Part shown: positions 11,629 through 24,539 of the stretch, piece after piece
How the letters are laid out: the number at the start of each line of letters is the position of its first letter
Numbering within the stretch: the first letter of the stretch is position 1
DNA from: Druceiella hillmani
Taxonomy: Eukaryota; Arthropoda; Insecta; Lepidoptera; Hepialidae
Length of the DNA stretch: 64,000 nucleotides
Assembly (NCBI GenBank): GCA_039881145.1
Contig: JAYKKI010000077.1
Location: forward strand, 1,738,501 to 1,802,500
Reading direction: 5' to 3'
The notes under the pieces: generated by a model
Seen by the model: only the letters and a program-made list of their open reading frames with translations
Database searches by the model: none
Told to the model about the DNA's origin: nothing
Made by a program: the position numbers and the translations under genes

Positions 11629-12519
11629 CGGATACGGATTGGTGAGAGCCAGCCAGAGTTGCTCCTATTATATTGGGCCAATTTTGTAGTCAATTTTGTT
11701 GTTACTTTTTCTAGTTTCTTTAATATCGTTGGTCACCTGCGTTGCATATTAGGTCTCTCATAGAAAATTAGCAATAATAAGTCCATAAATACTTCTAATT
11801 AATATCATTAATTTACATTATAAAAACAATTGCTGATGTATGCAATGATTTTACCTGCAGCTATAAAGCATATATTGCGCCACCTTAAAGCATAAATTTG
11901 TATAACTGCAAACATTTCTTAGAAAGTTTATGAACAATCCCAAAGATACTAGTGGTCTAATATCTATCATCATTGGATATCACAGGCAAGTTTGAAGCAA
12001 ATTTTTAACCTGCCTACCTTTATTGTGATAATTATGTTTTTAGTGTAACTTTTATGTGCTTGTCCTTCTCAAAGCGTATTTTTCTACCAGACAATTTTAA
12101 TTACTTTGAGAAAATTCTTGTTTGAAAGTGAAAAATAAACAAATGGAATAAAAAAGAAACACCACAATGGAGCAACAGATCAAAGTGATTTTTTAAAATG
12201 CTACATGCATAATATACAGGAGCAACCGAATCATTCAATTTAATTACTAAATTAGGGGATCATATTTTTGTTTTCATTATCATTTGTGTTATAGACTTAT
12301 CAAAACAAAAACTTAGTATTTAATTTCACTTACCCATTTTAAATGGCACTGCATGTTTTAATTTATCTCTATAAATGTGTAACTATAACAAGGTGAGCGA
12401 AGCTGAAGGTAAAAGCTGATAACGAACGATTTGTTACAAAATGTTTACTTACAGAGAATAAATACATTTCGTTTCTCATATTCATAATCCACTCAAATTA
12501 TAAGTACCCCTACACTTTT

Positions 12520-13800
12520 TGTGAAAACCAGACCTGAAGATATTGGACAGTACAGAAGAAACTACCAATACTGTCTTACTCACTCAGTAATAGCTGAACT
12601 CTTGATCGAAAAGTTAATGTTAAAGAGAGCTTTCTTGAAAATTAATCGCCAAAATCGAAGCCCAGGTTAAGCCAAATACATTTTTATCGGTTAATTCTTT
12701 GGAAACACTCCCATTTACACTGCTTAATGATCTTCATGAAGAGCTAGATTCTATTGAAGAGATGAAGATCATTAGCGAGAATAAGCCTATTTACAGTCAC
12801 AAAAATTATTATATTAACAGTCACAAAATTAAGATATGATAAGTAATTGTTCAGAAATTTTATGGTAGAAATTAAAATAAAAATATGATGAGAACATTAT
12901 CCATTCAAAAATATTGGGAAACGCCACAAATATTACTAGAAAGTTCAAAAAAATGTTGAAAGAGGCATGAAAGTTACCATTTTCATTACTGACAGCTTGA
13001 CTGTTGGTTTCCATGGTTTCTCTTAGTCACTAAACACCTAAATATTATTTTATATGGATACTAGAGATATCGTACTGAAATTATAGTTTTTGGGCACTCT
13101 CATGTTGAATATTAAATTGGCTTCTTAAATTATCAAATTTATTTAATATAACATTGGAATTGACCTGGGCCTTCCTTAATGATTCCGACACTCGACCAAG
13201 GTCTTCTCCTCGGAGAAGCTTTTTACGATAACTGGTTTGATTGGTCACATACAAGGGGGTTTCCTTCTTATGTGTGTCAATCAATGACTCAATTTTCAAT
13301 TTTGGTCAAAGCTTCGTATACAAATTTCACTTTTTTATTTTTGGTAGACGCTTCGTATACGATGCCTTAATACCGTAAACCCTTTCTGAAAATGTATACA
13401 ATTTAACGGCATTGTAAGAATTTAGATGTTGTAGATTATTCTTTGTTAATTTTTTTAATAAAAGTAATTTCTTATAATATTAATAAATAAAATATTCCAC
13501 CCTTAATATTTTTAATTATGTTTGTTTGGTATTTTTTCTTGATTATATCAAATATCACTTGAAAAGCTTTTATTTTTTTGGAATCAAAATATTCTTAGCC
13601 ATTTAAATGATTTATTATTTCCGGAATTATACTGACTTGAAGACCTTCAAGTACATAATTTGCAATGGTCATTCGATCTATTTCTTGGCATATGCGTGTT
13701 GCATACACATATACTTGGTTTAAATTTTTGGTATTGGTGAAGTTCTGAAGCTCGAACCAAATATTTTCTGCTATGAGTTTACACAATTTAGACAACTATG
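12520..13800 (-). other. Possible retroelement relic (gag-like phrase)
   Basis: A minus-strand frame at 13595-13795 contains YVYATRICQEIDRM followed by NYVLEGLQVSIIPEI, reminiscent of the capsid C-terminal pattern of Ty3/gypsy-type Gag proteins (regular YA.RI then F..GL). A second minus-strand frame at 13081-13299 is polar and unrecognised. No LTR, protease or reverse transcriptase was found, so the call is weak. Confidence 0.25.
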
Positions 13801-15167
13801 TTACTTCCGTTAAGCAAGAAAGTCTTTGACAAGGAATGAGTTTGTTTTCTGATACATCTAGTGAATTTTCGGTCCAACAACTAAAGCAGTTCGGTATTTT
13901 TTATTTATGGAATCTTATTAAGATATTTTTCATTGGCGTAATCCCCAAGTTTTTATCTTTCTTTACATGAGTACTAACAGAATCTTCGTCTGACTATGTT
14001 ATTTTATTATATTCACGTTGGTAAAGTTTTCATACCATTTTTCCAATTTTGCGAAAGTGGACGTGATGCCCATTGTATAGTGTATTGCATTTGGTAGGTA
14101 GAATTGCCTTATCAAAGTTTCAATTTTAGGAAAGTTGATGTTATGCCCATTGTATACTGTATTTAGTGGAAACATATTCCAATATTTTTTAATATCAATT
14201 TATAAAAATATTAATTCATAAAATAGGAGTTTTGAGACTGAGATTTCTTGAAGAATCTGAATAAATAGCCGCAAACCCTTGATGTCATTGAGTGGAATAA
14301 GTAAAATATAAAGTAATATGTAATGTTTTATAATGTAATGGAGTAATGTTTTATGCATCCTCTACCATAGATAACAAGGATTATATAGGAAAGTATCCTT
14401 AACTAGATCCTTCTCGGGATGATTCAAACATAATGTATATATCATACATTATATGTTTTATGCGCCCACAGACATCTATTAACATAATTATACTACTCTC
14501 TTATTATCTTCCAATCGGAGCAATTTTGACAGGTGTAAGTTTATATACCATGTGCTTGTCAAAAATTACAATTATGCAATAATTCCTAATAGAAATTTGA
14601 AAAGGTATGCATCTAATTTTACACAAATTTATACTGTGCAAATACATTTTACGTTTTAAATTTTACATGAGTTTGTAATTTTTACAAGTCTAGTATTCAT
14701 TTACATTACAATAGTTTTACACAGCATTTCTTATTTGATATCTCAGCGAATACATCTATGTATGTATATATTCAATCTTAGTTGAATTTACTTCTTATTC
14801 AAAACATTGTTCCTTGTTTCAATTTCCACAATAATACATCTAAACCTGATATAAATTTATAACAAAATCTAAACAAAAAGAACCATTAAGTATGCTTTTT
14901 GGAATGACAGAATTAAATATTTTACCAACATTTAACCGTAGTAAAGTCTTAGAACCAAAGTTACATGTGATATGTGCCTGTAAGACATTTACTGGTCAGA
15001 TGATATGTGCCTGTAAGTAATTTCCTTATTATAAGATTGTACACATTAGAGATATGTACTACAGTTAACATCCGTTAATATTAATAAGTAAGAAATTCGT
15101 GAAAAACGCAATTAAAGGAAAACTTAATCCTTAAGTAGGGATTGAATACTGACTTACATTAACATTA
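13800..15167. other. AT-rich stretch with a small imperfect duplication
   Basis: A segment near 14054-14090 (ATGCCCATTGTATA core) is repeated near 14130-14162. Nothing else could be supported. Confidence 0.4.
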
Positions 15168-15175
15168 ATCCTACA
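15168..15175. repeat. Left 8-bp target-site duplication of the hAT element
   Basis: ATCCTACA stands directly before the left terminal inverted repeat and is repeated exactly at 19017-19024. Eight-base duplications are the hallmark of hAT insertion. Confidence 0.95.
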
Positions 15176-15591
15176 CAGTGGCGTAGCGTGAGTATCGGCT
15201 GCCCGGGGTGGAAGACAATTTTGCGGCCCTCTTATTTAAGTATTTTAATTTAATGTATATTATACATTACATACATTAATTATAGAGAACTTTTCGGCGA
15301 AAACAGTCATCATTATTTTGCATTATACAGGTTAGATTTTAACTAAAAAAGTTTATCTAAGTTTTAAAATTGCGTTTATTAATACAAAAATTCTTTTATT
15401 TTAACCACTTAGATACATTGATATAACTTAGGTACCTATCACTTAAGATTAGGTACACCTTGACGATCGACAAGATTAAATAAAATCAATTTTTAAGTAG
15501 AACTAAAACGATACCATAATGTTATATATATATTTTTATGGAAAAGTATATGAGTATTTGTTAGAATTAGAAACAAAACTTCCGTCTTCAA

Positions 15592-18079
15592 TTAAAAATT
15601 TATACGTCTACTTTTTTTAAGAGCAAAGTCTTTTATTGCACCGTCAATGTCTATCGCATCATACACCTCTTGCTCAATAGACAAAATAGCCAAATTAGTT
15701 AGTCTTAGAGTACTCATTGTCGATCTTATATAATTTTTAATCAATTTCAATTTTGAAAAACTTCTCTCACAGCTGCATTGCTTATAGCAACTGTGAAAAA
15801 TATTCGGAACATTATTAAAATATTGAGCAGAGTATATTCCAGCTTGTCTATTTGAGTCTGTATTAATCAATTTATTTTCGTTGCCTGTAGCAGCAACGAA
15901 AGTTCGCAGTAGAAGTTTTTCAAGCTTGAAATCCTGCTCGTCAATTTCGTGAGATGCGTAGTCTAGATTACATTCAGTGTTGTCTAGACTACGCATCTCA
16001 CGAAATTAAATAGCCGGCGTTAGATAAGCAAACTTATCCGTTAAATTCTGTAGCTGTTGAAAATGCTCACGAATTTCTATAATAACTCTCGTAATAATAT
16101 TTCGTCTCAACTCATTTTCACAAGACAAGTTAGCATCTCTAGTTCCGTCATCAAAAATATGCTTTCTTGTTATGCGCCTGCCGCCTCCAAGGTTTTATGG
16201 AAATTCCAAGTTCTTCACACATATTTCTTGCATAACCTACAGCGCCATTTGTACATTCCTCTCTTTTCTCTGTCAATATCATCTGCAAAGCATTTACTTT
16301 CTGAGCACATAATCTTATGTCAAGTACCCTTGTTTGTAAATATTTTTATGCATCATTCATTTCATGTAGCACCGGTTGCCATAGGCTCAAAAAACAAAGA
16401 AAGGAAAATGACTCCATCGAAACTAGTAAAGCACCTGCATCTGTCCTGTTTAAGCTTTCACCTGCCTCTGTCAGTTTTTCCAAAGTGACGAGAATGTCTT
16501 TGTAATGATGCCATGTCACATTTACGGCATCGCCTCTTGCACTCCACCGCGTGTCTTGAACCCTTTTTAAGCTTTTGCCTGTAGCTGCTATCAGAGCTTC
16601 CCAACGATGTGTCGATGAGGAAAAAAAAGAATAGCAACGTTCTAAAGTGCCGAAAAAAGTAACTGAATCCACCTGAACTGAGGCAGCGTGTAAACAAACT
16701 AGGTTTAACGAATGATTTCAGCAAGGTACGAATTCAGCTTTAGGGTTTATTTCTTGAATTCTTTGCTGAACTCCTGAATACTTTCCAGCCATAACAGCAG
16801 CATTATCATATGCTTGGCCTCTACAGTTGCTTATATCTAGGCCATCAGCTTGAATCTTGTAAAAATCATCTTTGAAATTCCTTCAGCAGTTTTATCTTTA
16901 GTTTCAATGAAATCTATAAAAGATTCCATTACTTTTACTTCCCGATTTTTAATTACTACGTACCTTAATACCCGACTTGTTTGATCTTTTTGAGAAAGAT
17001 CTGGAGTGCTGTCGAATATAATTGAATAATACTTAGCCTTTTTTATTTGTCCGATGATATGTTGGCGAATATTATTTCCCAAAATGGCAATAAATTCGTT
17101 TTGTATTTGTGGTGACATATAAGTGATTGAAATTTTGCCACACATTTTAGATCTTACAAGATGTTCACGAAGTACAGGATCGTATTTTGCAATTAAATTA
17201 ACTAATTCTAAAAAGTTTCCTCTATTGGTACTGGTGTCGTTTTCTAAATGTCCACGTAAAGCCAAATTTTGTTTGGCAAGGAATCTTATGATATCAAACA
17301 TTCTGATAAGAATTTCCTGCCATTTATTTATTTCTTTTGCCACTATGTCTTGCTCTTTTTTGTCAATAGTCTGTCCTTTTTGAAGTCTGCTCTCCAACTC
17401 CTTTCATTTGCAATAATTTTGGATGTGTAGTGCACTTGATTCGTGACTTGAACCTTAGGAACCTTGGAACTTGCACCTTAGGATTTAATTTCCACCAACT
17501 ATTAAATCCATCAGATGAGCAAAATTTATATCCATTCGGTGTATTTACGTTCTCAAATAAACGACAACAAAAGCAAAATAATGATGCTTTAGATGGAGAA
17601 TAAGCCACCCAAGTACGTAAAACTTTTTCGCCGTTAGTCAATGTGTGGTAAAACCATTCCTTAGTAAGCCGTCTTGTATCTCTTTTTGATTTTAAAGAGC
17701 ACAACTCTGAGCGTGTTACTGTTGACATTGCAGCAAAATTAGTATCAATATGCTGAATAATTTCCTGTCCTTGCTGAATGAGATGCAATTGGATATTGTC
17801 GTCTATGTGTTCAGGCCATTTTCCAATATCGTCGAAATTTTGATATTGAATAGCAGACAATGCTGATGTTGTTTCAATCTCTGTTTCGGAACTATGCACG
17901 TCCATGTCTGGACATACAGATGGAGTCTGTGATGAATTTAAGCCTAACGAGGAATCTGACGTCTCATGAACAACACTTTTCACATATTTAAGTAAAACTC
18001 CTTCATTTGCTCTAATATTTTCCAACTTAGCTCTTCTCTTATTATGATAAGAAGCCCCACTTTCTTTTACTCTTTTCAT
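15592..18079 (-). pseudogene. hAT transposase (ZMYM1-like: TTF zinc finger, DUF4371, hAT dimerisation domain), broken
   Basis: This is the DDE-type transposase of the surrounding hAT element. N-terminal part, 18079-17363: starts MKRVKESG; a TTF-type zinc finger region contains NGEKVLRTWVAYSPSKASLF then CFCCRLFE and GFNSWWKLNP. Middle part in another frame, 17397-16837: DUF4371-like, containing YYSIIFDSTPDLSQKDQTSR, where the Asp of FDSTPD is the likely first catalytic acid. Then, near 16840-16690, DISNCRGQAYDNAAVMAGKY, containing the GQ.YDNA motif typical of ZMYM1-like hATs. C-terminal part, 15996-15592: CERSFSKLKLIKNYIRSTMS and LTNLAILSIEQEVYD, the hAT dimerisation domain. At least two frame changes and a disruption at 15943-16007 separate these blocks, so no intact protein is made. 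Confidence 0.9.
15943..16007. repeat. Perfect 25-bp fold-back inside the hAT transposase
   Basis: 15943-15967 and 15983-16007 are exact reverse complements separated by 15 nt. The left arm encodes, on the minus strand, part of the ASHEIDEQDF segment of the transposase; the right arm is an inverted copy of it that interrupts the frame. The fold-back therefore arose after the transposase sequence existed. Confidence 0.9.
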
Positions 18080-19016
18080 TTTTGATGCTAAAATAAAAAA
18101 ATATTAAATGATAAAAGTACAAGTTAAAGTTGTAAACAAAACTATCAGACATTTCAAAAGATGTACCTAGTAGATTTAAAAAAAACCTTGCTTTACTGAA
18201 ATTTTCCGTTTTTAGGGTTTTGTACCTCAAAAGAAAAAAAATTGAACCTTTATCTATCTTTACTTTTATTAAATCATTTCATTGACCGTCTGCCTGTCTA
18301 TCAAGACTTTTTTTCATAGGAACGAGTACTTACTTACACATATTAAAATGAAATTTTTATCAGAGTTTCCGGTCTCGATCCCTTTGAAATGTGAAAACAC
18401 TTTATGCACTTGGGCGGTTTTCTTTATTTTAATAAATTAAAGTTTGAACAACATATCAGATAGTCCAACATACAATTAGATAAATATAATATTTAATACT
18501 CACAAAGTTGAAAGTTGTTCAATAATTTCACAACCACTATATGTACTTATTTGCACAAAAATCACAATTTCGAAAGCGTAACATAATTAAAATACGAGGT
18601 CAATAAAACTTTCTTTGAATTGTCAAACTTTGTCAAAGCACGTAATTCCCCGTACCTTAAAGGGGCTTCCTCGTACGTGTAATAAACTATATTGAACTTA
18701 ATATATATGTAATAGAAGTCATTCTAGCTGATTGTTAGTCATAAACGGGGAATTCCCACAAGTCAGTATAGACGTTGTTGCCAGTCGCTACAAAATATCA
18801 TTCAAAGAAAAGGAATTCCCCAAATTCGTCACAAAATAAGTAATGAAAAATTCCGTGCTCCTTTCAATCGGTCAGAATTTGTAGTTGCGATAAAAATATA
18901 AAATGGTTCAAATATTTAAAAAATATTTTCATTATTTATTGTTAAATTTTGTCGCCCCCTAAAAAGTGCCGACCGGGGCGGGCCGCCCCTGCCGCCCCCA
19001 CTACGCTACGCCACTG

Positions 19017-19024
19017 ATCCTACA
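19017..19024. repeat. Right 8-bp target-site duplication of the hAT element
   Basis: ATCCTACA directly follows the right terminal inverted repeat and is identical to 15168-15175. Confidence 0.95.
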
Positions 19025-19029
19025 ATTAC

Positions 19030-20180
19030 CCTCAGTGAAACCGAATAAGTATAAACGATAATATTTAGCTAAAGATCTGTATATTTTGTGAAACTGGCCG
19101 TTATAGAGTGTGATCTAAAGCACTTCTCTTATCAATATTTAAACACACAGACCAAACTTTCTCAGGTCGCATAGTAACTGTTTCCCGTGATTGTGTTATA
19201 ACCCGTTGGTCTGATTTTTGATCTCAATTTTATTGTAAAAGGTGTTTTTACTCTTCATTCTCAGATTTGTTGGATATGAGCTCCAATATGATATTGACTT
19301 GTTTATAAATGTATTTTCCTTGCCTTACAATCTGTAACTGTGGTTTGTTTCAGGAGCTTTCAAAAGTGCAAGACTTTACTGACGCACACTTAGACTCAGT
19401 GAGATTCACTGGAACTTGATTTCTTTTGAGGAACACCGTGTCTTCCACTTTTAATTATTGTTCTTAACTTGAATATTATAAATATCCTTTTGTATTTTCA
19501 CAATATTGAACAAAAATTATCTTCCTTACTCTAGGATCCCATTTGCTCAACTTTTCTCTTGAGAAATGGATCATAGCATCACATCAAAATGCTTAATGTC
19601 TGGTTTTAAAAGTGACCACATCTCTTCCGGGGGTTCCAGGGGTTATGTGAAATAGGCTGCTTTATACATTGGTTTAGCTCAATAATACTTTTAAAAATCG
19701 GCATTTAAAATAAGCAGTTCGACTTTTTAGCTAGTATTTGATTCGTTTTTATACTGGTCTGTTTTGTTCGTGTTTACACGAGGTGATCATTTCATGTATT
19801 ATGACAACCTTTTTTATGAACTCAGAGAATAGCCTTGTAATGTTAATAATGTAACAAGGTCATTGTCTGTGCGGAAACATTTAGTGCTGCAATTCAATTG
19901 ATTTTAGACTAGATTTTTAAATTTGTTTAATCCTTCTTTCGATTCTGACTTAATTTACAGGAACAAAGTAGATTTTTTTTGTAGTTTTTTGTAGTATTTT
20001 TTTGTAGAAAGTATCTCGCTCAATTAAACGACATTGTTTCTAACGGACCACAAATATTCGAACGCACTAAGTCCAGGACTTCTGTGGTTTTCCAGAAAAA
20101 TCCTATGCGTATCCAAAATCAGAAATACACTTAAAATATCCCTTAATTAACCTTTTTATCCTGTATTATTAAGCATATAG
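19030..20180. other. AT-rich stretch, nothing identified
   Basis: No exon or repeat could be supported between the hAT element and the tandem duplication. Confidence 0.4.
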
Positions 20181-20187
20181 AAGGTAA

Positions 20188-20349
20188 CTGACAATTTTGA
20201 TAAAATTATTAAGATAACTCTTACATTTGCCAATATTGACCTATATTTATTTAAGTTCTGGTGAAACTCTGACAATTTTTATAAAATTATTAAGTTAACT
20301 CTTACATTTGCCAATATTGATATATATTTGTTTAAGTTTCTGGCAAACT
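20188..20349. repeat. 81-bp tandem duplication
   Basis: Unit 1 (20188-20268) and unit 2 (20269-20349) both begin CTGACAATTTT and share TTACATTTGCCAATATTGA; they differ at only a few positions. It is a simple local duplication of non-coding DNA. Confidence 0.85.
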
Positions 20350-21237
20350 CATTATGTCGTTAATGTGTTTTAGAATACTAAAAAAATCCGTCGCCCAATT
20401 TTAAATAACAAATTAAATGTCAAGCCAAATATATTTGCATCATCAAAAGACTTTCGTATTCTTATTACAGTAAAATTAGACCATCCTTCACATAGAAAAT
20501 AAGAAATAAAACTAGTATTTTTATAGAGAACATTGAATTTTTACCGGCCACCAAATTCTATAACTTGACAGAGTTCTAATCAAATATATATAAAATATGA
20601 AGAAGAAGAATTGTGGAAGAACAAATTTAAAAAAGCTCTCAACACTTTAATTTAGCCACTTCTGATAAGGTATTCCCGTATAACAAACAAAACTGGTGGT
20701 TACACAGGTTTATATTAATTATTCTGATTTTGAAGAATGCTACCAATCTATTAGCAGATTTTCCTTTCTACACAATTTCAGTGGTTTCAGTTATTAACAC
20801 GACCAACAATATGTAAAGAGACGGAGACCATAGAGACAATGCAATTAACAACTGACATCTTTATTTTATAAAGTTTGTAACACAGAAGAGTGTAGAGTTA
20901 GTTTTTTTAGGATCTTTATATTTAAATGTAAGCAGTCAGTGGAACCTATTCTAATACTGTTTTGAAGTATTGGAAAACGTGTCACTTGGGTGACAGAAAA
21001 TTTGAAGAGAGATTTAAATAGATTTTTTTTGGGACAATACTTCTTTTGGGCCCTTTTTTCTAATAATCTACTTACACAAACAGACTTTATAGAGTAGCAA
21101 ATCATTAAAAAGTCCGATAAAAGTCTCTCTTGAAATGGTTCTGAAATCAATGATTAATTTAAGATTTGAAATCAATAGTAATATATAATTCACATTTCAA
21201 TCTGAATTGTAGGTAAAATTATAAAGTTTTAAACCTG

Positions 21238-21516
21238 CTCTACACTACTCGAGAAGGTAATCCTAGTTAGGCAAAGATAATAGTGTAGAGAGGTACTTCG
21301 ATTAGCTTTGGGCAACTTCGCATTGCCTCGGGCGACTTCTGATCGCTGTCGATTCTTTACGCCCGAGTCAAAGGACTTTGCGAGGTTAGCTTATGGGAGA
21401 CTCACGGCTACTAAACTCCTAGCAAGGTTGTACGAGAGTATGTGTAGTCACGTACATCGGACTGCGATCGACGTCTTCGAACACTTCATCGAGGGAACTT
21501 CACGAGTAGTGTAGAG
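21238..21516. mobile_element. GC-rich MITE-like element with 14-bp terminal inverted repeats
   Basis: CTCTACACTACTCG at 21238-21251 is the exact reverse complement of 21503-21516. The roughly 250 bp between them is much richer in G+C than the flanks (for example CGACTGCGATCGACGTC-type sequence) and contains an internal copy of the terminal core (TAGTGTAGAG near 21281). A chance 68-codon frame spans it. I see no clear target-site duplication, so the superfamily is open. Confidence 0.7.
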
Positions 21517-21559
21517 AGCGTATTGCGGTATGTAAAAGACCTACAGAAGATTAACAATA

Positions 21560-24220
21560 AAAATATGCTGTACTTATAATTTTAAATTTCTCAACCTTAC
21601 AAATCTTTAAAATGCAAAGCTTCACATCGAAATTTTAAAAATACGCGGTAATGCTAGACAATTAGATTAATTAATTGGTGTTTGCTATTAGTAACATGGT
21701 AGTTAGCGATGGTGTTATTACATACCTTATGTAAGCAAGAATTAATAATAGATATTGTGTAAACAGAACTCAATGAAGTTACTACATAAAAAGTAGAAAA
21801 ATGCGAGTCAGGCTCTCGGATCGACGGTTCTGTACCTTGTTTAAAGTGAAATTATTTTTTTTGAGATATCACTAACATGAACTTCTTAGAGCTATTAGAA
21901 AAATCTTTACGCAAATGTTTATGCTCTTTTCATAGTTTCCGGAGTAAATGCTAAAAATTTGAACGGAGTTTTCAATTCTCACGTTTAATGTCTTTATCGA
22001 ATGCAAGGGCTGAGGGTGCGCTTTCCGCGTACGTATTTAGTTAATACCATAATTTCATTACGTATGCAATAAACGATTCATTACGAGGCATTAGGAATGT
22101 CTACTTATCTTTAAAAAGCAGTTAAAGCAATGAATAGATAAATGTCAGAATTTTGATTATAAATATGAATATTTAACCTATAGCCTACCGTCGTTTTTCA
22201 TTATTTCTATTGTAATCGATGTTTGGAAGTATGGTCATATTTTTTGAAGCTGGGGTTAAACTGAGCATGTGAAGATTGGTACCGTTTGTGTTGAAGAACT
22301 ACTCAAAAAATAAGAGCGGGTTTTGAATCTCTCTTCGTATTTATTGAACCGTTCTTTGGTTAAGGTTTTATAGTATACTTTGCCATAATCCTGTGTAAGT
22401 ATTTTGAAATAAAGTAAGAAACAATATTCCGTAGAGTGTATTTTGACGAAAATCATCTAAACAATATCAATTACCTGAGTGTCTTATGTGAGATGTTAAT
22501 CAATCAGTCGGATCCAGATTTTCCACAACAAAAAAAAGGTATGGAATAGCTGCTAATAACCTGTTGTGGTGGATCAGTGGGATGTTCTTTAGACAGATGA
22601 ACAATTATTTTAACTCTTACGTTACTCAGTTAAAGTCACACAGAACTGAAATTGAAATATTTCAAAGTCTCTGCTCGCTAGCAATTGAACTAAGTACGCT
22701 ACCTCTTTAATCCAATATAAACTTTGTATTATATCTGTTGTATTAATACTATCGGTTGTTTAGAGAATTGCAGAATTGGTTATATAATAAGACATTATAT
22801 TATTAGTAGGATTAAATTAAAATAACAATAGTTAAATTAATTATTAGATGGCTATCGAATGGTAAAATTGTATTTTGTAATAATAATATAATTACTAAAT
22901 AATACAAGTGATTTTGGTAATGATTAAAAATTATTGATTCATTGACTTCACGGTTGTTTCACGTATGTATGTAAAGTCAGTCAAGTTACTCATAGAACTT
23001 TACTTTAACATTTGGAAACTAATTTCTAACCATTCTTTTATATACAAAGTTAGAAGTAAATAAATCAAAATATAATAAAGCATTTTTGCACATTTGTCAC
23101 ATGGACGAGGGCATTCCATATAACCTTAATTATACACAACATGTATGTAAATATACGTATGTTTGTATTTATGTCCGTGTATGTAAGATCTCCTAAGAAA
23201 TTAAGTCAAACAACGGCACTGAATAGAGGATGTCAGGACCCATCTGTATCGTCCCCATATATTTCCAACTCATTACTTTTTCTAATCTTTATAGTTCAGT
23301 TCATATTTAATGAGTTTTTTTTGGTGATACAAAAAAGTGTGATAAATGTTTGAGTTCTTTTCAGAGTAGGTAACGAATTGCCCAATTTGGTATGGTAAGT
23401 TTTATTTCATCATAGGTCCTATTGGGGCACCAAAACAAGAAATGCCGATGCCACTATGAAACACAGGATCGTTTTCAAAGTATTGGATGACGCATAAGAT
23501 TCTGCTATGTTTTCTCAGTATGGAATAAGTCCTTATCTAGATTTTCATGACAGATATGATAAACCTAAATACATATTATTAGACACACTGCACTCAGGAT
23601 TAACTTTATATTTTTGGGAATTCGTTTTTGATAATATTCTTGATTATGCATATTGGTAACTTGTATATTGTATCAGGTTCATACAATAACGACTGAACAT
23701 TTTAATAGTAATATAGAAAATAATTGATTGAACCAAATTGAACACATTTCTAAAGCGAGAAAATAAAATGAAAAAACAATATGCACGATGCGAATTCTGA
23801 AAATGTATTAAGCGACTTTATTTTACACATTTGATGTTTTTTCCATTATTCAATTCGTCTACTTAGTTTTGATACACGCAACGTTGGCTAAGGCAAAATA
23901 AATAAAAATATTATTTTTGACATTTATCAGAAGGAGACATTAGCTATAAAGCTATAGAAAACCGATACCTCTTGTATGCTTTGGTTTTTCCATAACTTTT
24001 AAAAAGGTTTTAAAAAGTTTGTAATAGATCTTTTAAAGAGGTTTTAAAATTAAATAACGGAATGTTCATTTCATTTAAAAATATTGTTGAGTATTTACCT
24101 TGCAAATTTTTTTATGCTTTTTTTGGTATCCACTCCAAAATATTGTTTGAATTTAAATAAAAGCAAAATTATGAATTTTAATTTTTAAGCGAAAGTTAAA
24201 AAGTTATTTTAATTGTTGGA
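21560..24220. other. AT-rich stretch, nothing identified
   Basis: Nothing could be supported. A frame near 23141-23353 ends in a hydrophobic run containing IFIVQF but lacks the Tyr and the splice context of a Gr last exon. Confidence 0.4.
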
Positions 24221-24227
24221 TTCTTCT

Positions 24228-24533
24228 CTATCTGACACTTGTTGATGGATTTCTTTCAATATCTTCAATAACCCCATTTGCTATATCTGGGTCTGTGGTT
24301 ATATATGTACAAGCAGGCCTGATCCCGGGTACGTTACTATCTGAGTAAGCATTAAGGATTCCTAAAACCTTGCAGTGGTCGGGAAACTGCCCAGGCTGAG
24401 GTCCACTTCTTTGTTTCATTTGTTCCCTTGACAGTTTTTTTACCTCCGGAGCATTTCCTCTTGAATATTCATGACAATAGGGCATTTTTTTTTGTAAGAA
24501 ATCAAGTAAAAAAATGAAGAATTTCAATTCCAA
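24228..24533 (-). other. Weak transposase-like fragment
   Basis: A minus-strand frame of 101 codons has a less AT-biased core and ends VIEDIERNPSTSVR, which resembles the helix-turn-helix linker phrase (ENPSTS.R) of Tc1/mariner-like transposases. The upstream portion (GNAPEVKKLSREQMKQRSGP) is not recognised. It may be a fragment of such an element, but nothing else of it is visible nearby. Confidence 0.25.
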
Positions 24534-24539
24534 GTAACA

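Larger units (their letters stand above)
15176..19016 (-). mobile_element. hAT-superfamily DNA transposon, full length, defective
   Basis: The element is 3841 bp long. Terminal inverted repeats CAGTGGCGTAGCGT lie at 15176-15189 and, inverted, at 19003-19016; the flanks are identical 8-bp duplications (ATCCTACA). The transposase is coded on the minus strand between 18079 and 15592. GC-rich subterminal sequence (GGCTGCCCGGGGTGG on the left, a GGGCGGGCCGCCCC run on the right) differs from the AT-rich host DNA, as is usual for this group. The perfect duplication and recognisable ends suggest a fairly recent insertion, although the transposase is already broken by frameshifts and by a fold-back at 15943-16007. 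Confidence 0.93.

Noticed and set aside
12529..12590. CTGAAGA near 12535 followed by GAAAC-like sequence as another hammerhead
   Set aside because: The intervening sequence does not form stem II and the closing stem is absent.
23141..23353. Hydrophobic frame ending IFIVQF as a Gr last exon
   Set aside because: The required Tyr is missing at the TY position and there is no acceptor with the right phase.
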